12,778 nt of DNA from Promethearchaeota archaeon (GCA_016839655.1 JAEOTW010000213.1:1-12778); one strand, 5' to 3'. Shown: positions 1 through 7,558, numbered from the stretch's first letter. Translations and numbers: made by a program. Notes: a model not told the origin generated them from the letters alone.

Positions 1-644
1 GAATATTTTTTACTGTGACCGATCGATGTGTTTCCTAGTACCCAAAGGGGTTGATCAAGGTTGCGCATTTTTCCATTGGTAATATTACCCGTTAAGATTA
101 TCTGTCGGTCAGTTGTGTCTTCTTTAAAATCCAGCAGTATATCTCCCTTTGAGCTAGTCGTATATATAGCATTTTTACTGTTTCTGTCTGCAACTCCTAC
201 TGAAGGGGCAGCAATTATAGTGTTGCTCAGAATATCGATAAAAATCCAGGATATAAGACCGGTTTCTTTATCTTCCGCAATGAGATATGTTTCTAGCCTA
301 GACCCCCAAAAAGTACTTGCTCGGGTATTGAAAACCCCCATTCCCAAATAGTGTTCTGGTTCTTCATCATCAAAAATTTTGGTCTTCTTCAACTCATAGC
401 GTTCCGGCAATAATGATTTTGCTTTTTCGATATTTTTAAGCTTAAAGAATAAAAACAAACTATAAGGTTCAATTACAAATCCCATGTAGGGAGTCTTTCT
501 TGAAGTCCTAACTAACAGCTTTTTAAAAAGGGAGCGAGGCAAAAACCGTTTGAATCCTTGGAAGAAATACAAAAAGCTAACTTCCTTAGGATCAATTAAG
601 CTTTCCACATTTCTGATAAATTTCTCATCATCCAAAATTTTCAT
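1..644 (-). CDS. Unrecognised soluble protein, N-terminal part (runs off left edge)
   Basis: Reading the minus strand from the ATG at 644-642 gives 214 codons with no stop up to the window edge, so the gene is 3'-truncated by the window and not broken. The protein begins MKILDDEKFIRNVESLID and has no signal peptide or clear membrane segment. A basic, aromatic stretch near residues 28-45 (FQGFKRFLPRSLFKKLLV) is followed by a mixed alpha/beta region. Around residues 75-150 there are phrases such as LLPERYEL, GSRLETYLIAEDKETG and APSVGVADRN. These faintly recall the acetoacetate-decarboxylase-like beta-barrel group, but I cannot support that assignment from sequence alone. The start is favoured because a TATA-like element (681-689) lies about 37 bases upstream. 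It is divergent from the 7-TM gene at 802, and its downstream neighbours are not visible. Confidence 0.75.
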   Translation of the reverse strand, partial: MKILDDEKFIRNVESLIDPKEVSFLYFFQGFKRFLPRSLFKKLLVRTSRKTPYMGFVIEPYSLFLFFKLKNIEKAKSLLPERYELKKTKIFDDEEPEHYLGMGVFNTRASTFWGSRLETYLIAEDKETGLISWIFIDILSNTIIAAPSVGVADRNSKNAIYTTSSKGDILLDFKEDTTDRQIILTGNITNGKMRNLDQPLWVLGNTSIGHSKKY

Positions 645-680
645 AGTTTACAAAACCTTCAAAAATTGAAATAATTTCCT

Positions 681-689
681 ATATTAAAG
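681..689 (-). promoter_or_regulatory. TATA-like box for the 1-644 gene
   Basis: On the minus strand this reads ACTTTAATAT, about 37 bases before the ATG at 644. That would give a short leader of roughly 10 bases. Such boxes occur by chance in AT-rich DNA, so this rests mainly on spacing. Confidence 0.35.
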
Positions 690-763
690 TTTTAAGCATT
701 TAATTCATAAATTAAGAACTTTTTGCCTTTCCATTCCAATTTCATGTAAAATTGGGACAAAAC

Positions 764-771
764 TTAAAATA
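764..771 (+). promoter_or_regulatory. TATA-like box for the 802 gene
   Basis: TTAAAATA sits 30 to 38 bases before the ATG at 802, which fits an archaeal promoter with a nearly leaderless transcript. No GGTGA-type ribosome site precedes this start, which agrees with leaderless initiation. Confidence 0.35.
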
Positions 772-801
772 ATTAAATATGTTAAATGCAAATGATTAAA
801 C

Positions 802-1632
802 ATGTTATTTGAAAGTATATTCATGATTAGAGGGGGTTTCTTCGGGTATGACTTCAGTATTAAATTAATTATTACCTTATTTGCAATTTTCCTTTGCTAT
901 TATGATTGGAGAAAAAATGAAAAAAGATTAGATTATTTTTGGGTTTTTTTAATTGGGACATTAATATGGTCTTTAGCTGAATTCTTATTACAACTTGTGG
1001 GAATTAGGGAACTGCAAGAAAAATATCTATTTGGAGTTAATATCACTTCTTGGTTTTGGCTTACAATTCCTTTGCAAGGAATGTCAGAAGGAGCATTTGT
1101 CGCAGTACTCAGTTTATTTGTTGGAGATAGAATATTAAATAAAGAAAAGAGAAAAGAAGGAAAAATAGGATTATTCGTATTTTTGGGCTATATTATAATA
1201 AGGTATGGTATAGTTTATTCGATATTATTTAGTCTTGGATATAACTTTCTAGATGTAGATGTTGGAGATCTTAATGTTCCATCAAGAAGAGATATTTTTA
1301 CTATCCCCTCACTGATATATTTAGCTGTATTTATCGCACCGTTTATTTATTGGTTCATTAGAACTAATAAACAGTCGAGAAAGAGAGCAAATTTGATGTT
1401 TTCTATAATGTTAATCAATATTTCTATCTGGACTATCTTAGAATGGCTAACGGGCCAACGTTGGATCGAAGTAGGCATTAAAACTTCGGAGGGTACGTAT
1501 TTGTATTTATCAAGGGCTCCCGCTTTGGTTGAATTTTTAGCTCTTGCCTATGATGTTATAATTGAAATTGCTTTAATGTATATGCCATTTTTAGCAATCC
1601 CCTATCTACTAGGATTAATAAAGTCGGATTAA
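802..1632 (+). CDS. Seven-TM integral membrane protein of unknown function
   Basis: This 276-residue protein is dominated by hydrophobic helices. I count about seven, near residues 19-36, 44-66, 82-107, 122-147, 169-187, 196-216 and 241-270. Charged loops lie between them, for example DWRKNEKR (36-43), NKEKRKEGK (113-121) and RTNKQSRKRAN (187-197). Membrane-embedded acidic residues occur in SLAEFLLQL, MSEGAF and ILEWLTGQRW, and such residues often mark substrate or ion sites in transporters and membrane enzymes. I recognise no family signature and name no function. The start follows a TATA-like box at 764-771; the next in-frame ATG is at 823. The gene is monocistronic: it runs towards the ABC ATPase gene on the other strand, leaving 46 bases between the two stop codons. 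Confidence 0.85.
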   Translation: MLFESIFMIRGGFFGYDFSIKLIITLFAIFLCYYDWRKNEKRLDYFWVFLIGTLIWSLAEFLLQLVGIRELQEKYLFGVNITSWFWLTIPLQGMSEGAFVAVLSLFVGDRILNKEKRKEGKIGLFVFLGYIIIRYGIVYSILFSLGYNFLDVDVGDLNVPSRRDIFTIPSLIYLAVFIAPFIYWFIRTNKQSRKRANLMFSIMLINISIWTILEWLTGQRWIEVGIKTSEGTYLYLSRAPALVEFLALAYDVIIEIALMYMPFLAIPYLLGLIKSD

Positions 1633-1678
1633 CTTAAATAAAGTTTTTAGTGAAAATCAGACTCTGAATTCACCATTT

Positions 1679-2458
1679 CTACACTTTATTTTTTTGTTTG
1701 GCTTTTTTTGGCTTTTTTACTTTATCTGTAAGATTTGTATTAGACCAATCTGTTATACCGTCTTCAGGAGTATCAATTAATTTCCCATCATTTATCCAGA
1801 TATTTTTACCTGAAGGATGTTCGGCTACCATTTTCGCTATTCTGGGGTCATGAGTAACAATTATGACTGTTTTTCCTTTCTTTGTTAAATTTAGCAATAG
1901 TTCTACAATCGATTTTCCTGTTTTTGAATCTAAATTACCGGTAGGTTCATCAGCTAGAATCAGATCGGGATCATTAATCAATGCTCTAGCAATAGCAACC
2001 CTTTGAGATTCTCCTCCAGATAATTTCCCAACCTTACTGTGAGTTCTATCGCCTAAACCTACCATTTCTAATAATTCAACTGCTTTTTTTCTGTTGTTAG
2101 GCGAAATTCTGTAGGGTACTAAAGGCATTAATACGTTTCCAATAACATCAATGTTAGGAAGAAGAAAATAATTCTGGAAAACAAATCCTACGACATTTTT
2201 CCTAAGTCCTGCTAGTTTCCTCTCAGGTAAACTTCCAATTTCAATATTATTCACAAAAATTTCTCCAGAAGTAGGATCATCCATCGCTCCAATTAGATTT
2301 AATAACGTGCTTTTACCACTCCCTGAGGGCCCCATAATCGTAATGACTTTCCCCCTATCAATTTTTAAACTGACGTTATCTAGTGCTCTAATTGTTGTTG
2401 TTTCTTCTCCGTATATCTTACTGACCTTTTTTAGTTGTATCAGAGTAATTTTTATCAC
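1679..2458 (-). CDS. ABC transporter ATPase, MacB/LolD family
   Basis: The 259-residue protein is a complete ABC nucleotide-binding subunit that should drive the adjacent FtsX/MacB-type permease from the cytoplasmic face. The Walker A motif is GPSGSGKST (43-51), the Q-loop is around FVFQNYFLLPN (92-102), the signature is LSGGESQRVAIARAL (146-160), Walker B is LILADEP (166-172), the D-loop is NLDS (175-178) and the switch His is in VTHD (201-204). The QNYFLLP stretch and strong N-terminal match (KKVSKIYG, ALDNVSL) are typical of the MacB/LolD/FtsE group of mechanotransmitting exporters. The C-terminus carries a lysine-rich tail, KVKKPKKAKQKNKV, beyond the usual domain. The start is a GTG at 2458-2456, one base after the permease stop TAA, and no ATG or other start lies nearby. 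The partner transports an unknown substrate. Confidence 0.95.
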   Translation of the reverse strand: MIKITLIQLKKVSKIYGEETTTIRALDNVSLKIDRGKVITIMGPSGSGKSTLLNLIGAMDDPTSGEIFVNNIEIGSLPERKLAGLRKNVVGFVFQNYFLLPNIDVIGNVLMPLVPYRISPNNRKKAVELLEMVGLGDRTHSKVGKLSGGESQRVAIARALINDPDLILADEPTGNLDSKTGKSIVELLLNLTKKGKTVIIVTHDPRIAKMVAEHPSGKNIWINDGKLIDTPEDGITDWSNTNLTDKVKKPKKAKQKNKV

Positions 2459-2459
2459 C

Positions 2460-3695
2460 TTATAGTTCTTTCAAAACTTTAACTGGTCTTACTTTAGATG
2501 CCTTTATACCAGGATATAATCCACCGAGTACTCCTAAAGCTACAGCATAAATAACTACCTGAACAATACCCTGCCAAGTAATCACAATTGGTGTAGATCC
2601 AAAAGCAGTTAAATTTCCACTTAAGGAGAAAATAAGTAATGACCCTATTATTAACCCAAAAACAGCACCTACTAAGCTCAAAGTAAGAGATTCTAAAATT
2701 ATATTAATTAGAATATGCTTATTTTTCCACCCCGTAGCTTTGAGAATAGCGAATTCTTTCATACGAGCAGACACAGACATTAATTGTCCTACTATAATTG
2801 CCATTCCTCCTGCTAACACGGTAATGATGCCCAATATCGCCGTAAAATCATATATTATTGACAAATTTTCCTCAATTGCTTGATAAAATGCGAAAAGTGA
2901 AAATGCAGAAATAGAGACGGGAAAATAATACCCATCACTAGAAAAATCTTTAATCTTTTCTACGAATACTTTGGTTTCTTCGTGACTTCTTACGTCAAAC
3001 CTCAGAGAAATTAGAGAGTAGATGTCAGTTATGTCTCCAGATTGTTCTCTAGCATCCCACATTGTCTGAATATCAGTATAAATATAATAATCTCTTGGAA
3101 TAAAGGGAGGTGTTCCATCTTCAATAGCTTCATAAATCCCTACAATAGTTAGTTCTAATGTCAAATTTTTAACTATGTCTAAATCCAATGTAATTTTATC
3201 TCCAATAGTGACAGGAAAATCTGCAATGGCCGCCAACTGTGAACTAATAATTGTTTCGTTTTGTCCGGCTTCAAAAGATCGTCCAACAGTAATTTTAGTG
3301 GTAAATCCATTCCACTCCTCATCTAGCGTTTTATTAAGACCCACCACAGTTAATCTATCACCTGGATTAGCTAATTTATCAGAATATTCTGCTGTATAAT
3401 AATATGGAGCTTGGGTTTCTACATTATAATTAATGATAAATTCCCCGACCTCGGTAGTATTTAGTAAACTCTCTGTAATATTCAAAGGTAAATGACTATC
3501 CGGTCCAAGTTTTGATTCTTCAACAATATTGACTGTTCCTAAAGTTCTTGTTAAATTGCTCTCGAATTGAACTTGAACTCCTGCGCTATATGCCCCCACT
3601 ACGAAAACTAACATAAGTCCAATAGCTACTCCCAAGCTAGATAAAATTGAAGTAGATTTTTTGCGAAATGCGTTTTTAATACTAAATTTTAACAT
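2460..3695 (-). CDS. ABC transporter permease, MacB/FtsX family
   Basis: The 411-residue protein has the standard MacB-type plan. It has a short basic N-terminus (FSIKNAFRKKSTS), TM1 at about 16-39, a large extracytoplasmic domain at about 40-275 with several N-x-T/S sequons, and three C-terminal helices at about 282-306, 330-357 and 374-397. The FtsX-domain coupling helix SARMKEFAILKATGWKNKHI (309-328) and the C-terminal LYPGIKASKVRPVKVLKEL (393-411) are diagnostic. In known relatives the extracytoplasmic domain moves mechanically to push lipoproteins, peptides or antibiotics out of the membrane; the substrate here is unknown. The ATG at 3695 is preceded by GGTGA with a 7-base spacer. A TATA-like box at 3725-3736 could let this gene and the ATPase be transcribed apart from the two upstream genes. 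Only one base separates its stop from the ATPase start. Confidence 0.95.
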   Translation of the reverse strand: MLKFSIKNAFRKKSTSILSSLGVAIGLMLVFVVGAYSAGVQVQFESNLTRTLGTVNIVEESKLGPDSHLPLNITESLLNTTEVGEFIINYNVETQAPYYYTAEYSDKLANPGDRLTVVGLNKTLDEEWNGFTTKITVGRSFEAGQNETIISSQLAAIADFPVTIGDKITLDLDIVKNLTLELTIVGIYEAIEDGTPPFIPRDYYIYTDIQTMWDAREQSGDITDIYSLISLRFDVRSHEETKVFVEKIKDFSSDGYYFPVSISAFSLFAFYQAIEENLSIIYDFTAILGIITVLAGGMAIIVGQLMSVSARMKEFAILKATGWKNKHILINIILESLTLSLVGAVFGLIIGSLLIFSLSGNLTAFGSTPIVITWQGIVQVVIYAVALGVLGGLYPGIKASKVRPVKVLKEL

Positions 3696-3702
3696 AAATT
3701 CT

Positions 3703-3707
3703 TCACC
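3703..3707 (-). promoter_or_regulatory. Ribosome binding site of the permease gene
   Basis: The minus strand reads GGTGA, 7 bases before the ATG at 3695. The same GGTGA motif stands before the starts at 12267 and 12754, which supports it as this genome's Shine-Dalgarno sequence. An out-of-frame ATG overlaps it and is not used. Confidence 0.7.
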
Positions 3708-3724
3708 ATATTTTTATTTTTTTT

Positions 3725-3736
3725 TTATAATTATAC
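3725..3736 (-). promoter_or_regulatory. Possible internal promoter (TATA box) before the permease
   Basis: The minus strand reads TATAATTATAAA about 30 to 41 bases before the permease ATG, inside the 53-base gap after the PlsY-like gene. The gap has no T-tract terminator for the minus strand, so read-through from upstream is equally possible. Confidence 0.4.
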
Positions 3737-3748
3737 TAGTTTGGTTGG

Positions 3749-4558
3749 TTAAATATTTACAAAAGTTAACACCGCATAAATCGCGATTGTAGCGCTTAAG
3801 CTAACAATACTTATCAGTATACGCCATTTTCCAAGCGATTTAAAGAAATCTTCCATTTTCTGCAATCCTCGAAATTGTGCGGTCATTTCAGTTATTTTTT
3901 CTTTATATTCCTTATCCTTACCTTCCTTACGGAGTTGAATATAAAGCTTGATTTCAGGGATCTGGCTTAAAATTGCTATTATATTTATAAGAACGGCATA
4001 CAATACAAAATTAATATCAAAATATCCGAGTAAAAACCACGGTATCATCATCCATAACCATAAATACGATGCAAAAACAAGGCTACCAAATAATGCGAAT
4101 CCTAGTAAATTTCCTAAAATGATATTGATAACTACAGCTAACCAATCAATCACTATTAAACTTCCAAACATAACGGAATGACCTCGACCACCCTTGAATC
4201 GATAATAAATTGGCCAATTATGTCCAATCAATCCAAACGCAGCAACATAGAGAAAATAAGGCTCTAATGGAAATAGGAAATATCGAAATATAATCAATGG
4301 GATTATAACTTTCATCATGTCAAGTATGCCGATAATAATTCCCCATTTTGTACCTAAAATTATGGAAGCTTTATTAGCACCTGCTCCCATCATTACTGTA
4401 ACTTCATCTTGAGAATTATCTAATTTAAGTTTAAGGTCATCAATTGATTTCTTAGGAGCCTTAATTCTCAAAATGATCCTTGAGAATGAAATTGAACCTA
4501 TAAGATACCCAATGATAGAACAGATGATGATAATTATAATATTAATGGTCGTTTTCAC
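3749..4558 (-). CDS. PlsY-like membrane acyltransferase with altered substrate loop and C-terminal extension
   Basis: This 269-residue membrane protein is a divergent member of the PlsY family (acyl-phosphate:glycerol-3-phosphate acyltransferase). Motif 1 is conserved as YLIGSISFSRII (18-29, Ser22 and Arg27). The DALKG-like element is DMMKV (80-84). Motif 3 is intact as GHNWPIYYRFKGGRG (112-126, His113). Motif 2, GSGNxGATN in PlsY and linked to glycerol-3-phosphate binding, reads GAGANKASI (58-66), and about 20 extra residues precede it. Canonical PlsY is near 200 residues; here a charged cytoplasmic segment (about 205-240, LRKEGKDKEYKEK) and one more helix (247-268) are added. The start is a GTG at 4558-4556, three bases after the upstream stop codon, with no nearby alternative; the protein becomes hydrophobic at once. 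Family membership is firm, but the acceptor is unknown and may not be glycerol-3-phosphate. No PlsX is visible in the window. Confidence 0.85.
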   Translation of the reverse strand: MKTTINIIIIIICSIIGYLIGSISFSRIILRIKAPKKSIDDLKLKLDNSQDEVTVMMGAGANKASIILGTKWGIIIGILDMMKVIIPLIIFRYFLFPLEPYFLYVAAFGLIGHNWPIYYRFKGGRGHSVMFGSLIVIDWLAVVINIILGNLLGFALFGSLVFASYLWLWMMIPWFLLGYFDINFVLYAVLINIIAILSQIPEIKLYIQLRKEGKDKEYKEKITEMTAQFRGLQKMEDFFKSLGKWRILISIVSLSATIAIYAVLTFVNI

Positions 4559-4561
4559 CTC

Positions 4562-7000
4562 TTAGGTATTTTTGATTTGTTCAAGTAATTCAGGTAGTTC
4601 CCCCTCATGCTTGTAAGTATCTTCTAAAATAGAAATTTTACCTTTATATGCATCAACGGCAATTAATGTGTTATCTTTTAAAAGAGTTGCATTATTGACA
4701 GATACCACTGCAGGAATGTTATATTCTCTCGCAACAATAGAACAATGTGATAAAATCCCCCCCGATTCTGAGATCACCGCTTTCGCTTTAGCAAATAGAG
4801 GTGTCCAACTTACATCTGAATAAGGAATCGCAATTATATCACCATCTTGAATTTTATTTATATCGTTTATTCCTCTAACTATCTTGACAGGACCAACATG
4901 ATATCCTTTTGAAGTAGGTACTCCCTCTAATTCTTTAGTTATATGTGCCTGGTTTATAGGTACTGGTAAAAAGTCATCATAAATAATTTCTGGAAGCTTA
5001 ATATTTCGATATTTTACCATTTCAATTTTTCTCTTAGTTATTTTATTTTTAAAATCTATTGATTTTTCCTTGTTTTCTATGAGTTCTTTCACTTCATCAG
5101 AATTCATATAGAAAATATCATTCTTTTCTTTTATTAGTCCTTTACTTACAAATAAATCACCAATTCGTAAGTAAAACCTCCTAAAGAGCCCATATCCATA
5201 ACTATAGATATTAGTTACTAGTTGTCGATATTCAAGATAACGCATTGCCCTGTTGAATAATAAGTTAGAGAAAGGGGATTTGAATATATCTTTTTTTATT
5301 GTCTTTATTCTTTTTTTATTACCTTTTTCTAATTGTGGTTCTTGGTATTCTATTACCATTTTTAATATTTCATCAGGGTTTTCACTCCACACTGACTGTG
5401 AAAAATCATTTTGGTTATCTCGAAGGTACCCAAATTTCAACAAAAAATTCTGAAAATCCTTAGTGAACTTAAGATCAGGGTAATACGACAGTAATTCTTT
5501 ATAAACCATCTTTTTTATGTTTTCTTTTTCAGAATCTTTCAGTTTCTTAAACTCTTTATTTAATTTAGAAATTTGTGCACGCGGATCCGAAAATTCAAGT
5601 CTTTTATTAATAGCTGAGAAATTTAGTCCCTCGAACTCGATTGAATTTTTCTGTAATTTGTTTTTTATCATTTTATTGTAAAAATTGTTTAGAAGCTGCG
5701 TTAATATGACGAAATAAGAAGCTTGAATATTCAGTACTATAAGTTTATTAATAATTTCCAAACTTTCTTTCTCATCTAGATTTCCAATATTTATTTCTTC
5801 TATTGGTTTATATTCCTTTTTATGCAATTTTAAAAATTTTTCAATATATTTTGAAAAAGAATATAATTTTAAACTAAACAAAAGAATCCGTGGCAAATAA
5901 TAGAGAGTTCTGCCAGATGGTTTAAAACTCGGTTTATCCTTTCCATTACTTTCTATTCCCGCAAGATTTTCTAAAAGATCTCGTGGCATCCCAAACAATT
6001 CGAAAATGTCGCCCATAATTTTCATATTAAAATATGCTCGATAATAAAACTGATGAGCAAGTTGGTTAATATCAATTTTTTTGGCGGAAGATCCAATAAG
6101 TTCTTCGAAAATATGTTTCCAAGATGTATTTACCACCCTTATATTTACTGACCAGATTAATGGTTTTATCATCCCCGGCAAAAATTCTCTCGAGAGTTTA
6201 TTAGAATAGAGCTTATTGTTTTTCAAGGTGGTTATTTGTCTTAATTGTAGCCAATAAAGATTCTTGCCATCATAAGCCCATTCAAGATCTACAGGTTCAC
6301 CATATTTTTTACCAATTTTTCTTGATTCTTCTGCTATTTTGGTAAAAATTTCTTTCTTGGCTTCAGATTTAGGGGGGAGTTCAATCCATTCGCCCCATTT
6401 GTTTACCCATCGTTCAGGAGTTTTTCCTAGTTGAACCAAATTTTCTCCAAGCCCTTCGATTGATTCGATTATTATTTCATTTAATCCTGTAATTGGATTT
6501 CTAGTAAAAACCACGCCAGAGAATTCGGGAAAAACCATTTCTTGTATTATTACACCCATTTTGATTTGATCTGAACTTTCAGAAAACACCTTTCTATAAG
6601 TTTGCGGTTTTTCATCTTCAAATGAATTCCACAGCTCAACCACATTATTTAAAATATTATGAATTCCCTTTTGGTTTAATAGTGTGAGAAATTGCCCTGC
6701 AAAGGAGTTATCTGATTCATCTTCTATATTGGCTGAAGATCTAACAGAATAAGATTTATGTTCTTCAATATAATACTGCAATTCCTTTTTTAAATCAGTT
6801 AATATTGTAGAATCTCCTTGATTGTAAAGATTAAAAGCCTTAAAACTGCATACGAAGGTTAGAGGAATTTTGAATCCTTTTTTCAGAAGAAATCTTAAAT
6901 TAAGGGCTTTATTTCCTATGTTTTCATTGATATCTTCAAGGTTAAAAATATATTGCTTATGGTTTTTATAATATTGTTTCAACTTTTTCAAATTGACCAA
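4562..7000 (-). CDS. Rifampin-phosphotransferase-like (PEP-synthase-related) dikinase
   Basis: This 812-residue soluble enzyme has an N-terminal ATP-grasp domain of the PPDK/PEP-synthase type: GNKALNLRFLLKKGFKIP (29-46), SVRSSANIEDESDNSFAGQF (85-104), IQEMVFPEFSGVVFTRNP (152-169) and DLEWAYDGKNLYWLQLRQI (238-256). A substrate-facing middle region spans about 270-690 and includes FGYLRDNQNDFSQSVWSENP (523-542). A swivelling phosphohistidine domain ends the protein, with ESGGILSHCSIVARE (745-759) carrying the expected catalytic His752. It stops soon after this domain, so the PEP/pyruvate TIM barrel of PEP synthase and PPDK is absent. This is the architecture of rifampin phosphotransferase, which moves the ATP beta-phosphate through His to a bound small molecule; the acceptor here is unknown. 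The start is a TTG at 7000 behind AAGGAGG (7014-7020); an in-frame stop at 7006-7004 excludes a longer form. It leads the block, three bases before the PlsY-like gene. Confidence 0.9.
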   Translation of the reverse strand: MVNLKKLKQYYKNHKQYIFNLEDINENIGNKALNLRFLLKKGFKIPLTFVCSFKAFNLYNQGDSTILTDLKKELQYYIEEHKSYSVRSSANIEDESDNSFAGQFLTLLNQKGIHNILNNVVELWNSFEDEKPQTYRKVFSESSDQIKMGVIIQEMVFPEFSGVVFTRNPITGLNEIIIESIEGLGENLVQLGKTPERWVNKWGEWIELPPKSEAKKEIFTKIAEESRKIGKKYGEPVDLEWAYDGKNLYWLQLRQITTLKNNKLYSNKLSREFLPGMIKPLIWSVNIRVVNTSWKHIFEELIGSSAKKIDINQLAHQFYYRAYFNMKIMGDIFELFGMPRDLLENLAGIESNGKDKPSFKPSGRTLYYLPRILLFSLKLYSFSKYIEKFLKLHKKEYKPIEEINIGNLDEKESLEIINKLIVLNIQASYFVILTQLLNNFYNKMIKNKLQKNSIEFEGLNFSAINKRLEFSDPRAQISKLNKEFKKLKDSEKENIKKMVYKELLSYYPDLKFTKDFQNFLLKFGYLRDNQNDFSQSVWSENPDEILKMVIEYQEPQLEKGNKKRIKTIKKDIFKSPFSNLLFNRAMRYLEYRQLVTNIYSYGYGLFRRFYLRIGDLFVSKGLIKEKNDIFYMNSDEVKELIENKEKSIDFKNKITKRKIEMVKYRNIKLPEIIYDDFLPVPINQAHITKELEGVPTSKGYHVGPVKIVRGINDINKIQDGDIIAIPYSDVSWTPLFAKAKAVISESGGILSHCSIVAREYNIPAVVSVNNATLLKDNTLIAVDAYKGKISILEDTYKHEGELPELLEQIKNT

Positions 7001-7013
7001 ATATTATCACTAT

Positions 7014-7020
7014 CCTCCTT
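7014..7020 (-). promoter_or_regulatory. Strong Shine-Dalgarno site for the phosphotransferase gene
   Basis: The minus strand reads AAGGAGG, the strongest ribosome site in the window. It is 13 bases from the TTG start at 7000, longer than usual. A GTG only 3 bases away is out of frame. The TTG is the first start codon after the in-frame TAA at 7006-7004. Confidence 0.65.
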
Positions 7021-7070
7021 TCAAGAATATATTTAAAAAGAGTATAGATTAGTAGTTAAAAGACTCCTCT

Positions 7071-7083
7071 TTAAATTATAAAT
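7071..7083 (-). promoter_or_regulatory. Candidate promoter TATA box for the phosphotransferase block
   Basis: The minus strand reads ATTTATAATTTAA. A start of transcription about 25 bases downstream would leave a leader of about 50 bases that includes the AAGGAGG site. A second TATA-like run (7027-7037) is closer to the gene but would start the transcript downstream of the ribosome site, so it is less likely. Confidence 0.4.
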
Positions 7084-7183
7084 ATGTTATAGAGTAAAGT
7101 TTATTAATTATCATAAGATTAAAATTCTAGTTAAATCCTATAACCCTTTTTATGGGGTTTCTCATTATAACTATTGATTAGAC

Positions 7184-7558
7184 ATGAAATATTTGTATCA
7201 AAATGATGACGGATTTACAGTTGAAAGAAAACTTGGTCACACCTGGTACTATTGCAATATTCTGAAATCTGCTATTGAGAAATATGCTCTTTCAGAAGTT
7301 CCTGATTATGATGAGCTTGATAGGATTGTTAAAAGGATTGATATATACATGAGAAGTAGTAGATATGGAGGGGAGTTAGGTGCTCCAATTTATTGCACTT
7401 CTGGTTATGCCTCCGATGTAATGCTTATCAGAAAGGCGCTATTAAAAGTTGACCGGAAAAAAATGTCAAAAGAACAGATTCAAACGTTTTATAAAACCCA
7501 AATTAAAATGATCGATAAAGCATATGAGGATTACCGGTCTGATCTCTGGACTTCATAA
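7184..7558 (+). CDS. Small soluble protein of unknown function
   Basis: The 124-residue protein begins MKYLYQNDDGFTVERKLGHT and has no membrane segment or signal peptide. It is rich in Tyr, Lys and Asp and looks largely helical, with likely helices near residues 26-36, 41-57, 75-88 and 93-118. Two Cys residues (about 24 and 70), the run GHTWYYCNILKSAIEKYAL (18-36) and GELGAPIYCTSGYASD (63-78) are the most distinctive parts. I do not recognise the family and no cofactor motif is evident. The ATG is the first in frame in the 183-base divergent region shared with the phosphotransferase gene. No GGTGA precedes it, so a leaderless or short-leader transcript is likely. Codon use and length support a real gene. 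Sharing an upstream region with the phosphotransferase does not prove a joint function. Confidence 0.75.
   Translation: MKYLYQNDDGFTVERKLGHTWYYCNILKSAIEKYALSEVPDYDELDRIVKRIDIYMRSSRYGGELGAPIYCTSGYASDVMLIRKALLKVDRKKMSKEQIQTFYKTQIKMIDKAYEDYRSDLWTS

Noticed and set aside
61..351. Open frame of 96 codons, plus strand
   Set aside because: It lies wholly opposite the clean 214-codon minus-strand gene that starts at 644; its translation has no domain and no ribosome site.
3175..3399. Open frame of 74 codons, plus strand
   Set aside because: Antisense shadow of the permease extracytoplasmic domain.
3948..4181. Open frame of 77 codons, plus strand
   Set aside because: Antisense shadow of the PlsY-like gene.
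5253..5453. Open frame of 66 codons, plus strand
   Set aside because: Antisense to the middle region of the phosphotransferase gene, which aligns well to its family there.
7142..7159. Short hairpin AACCC/GGGTT upstream of the 7184 gene
   Set aside because: Only five base pairs with an eight-base loop; too weak to call a terminator or riboswitch.
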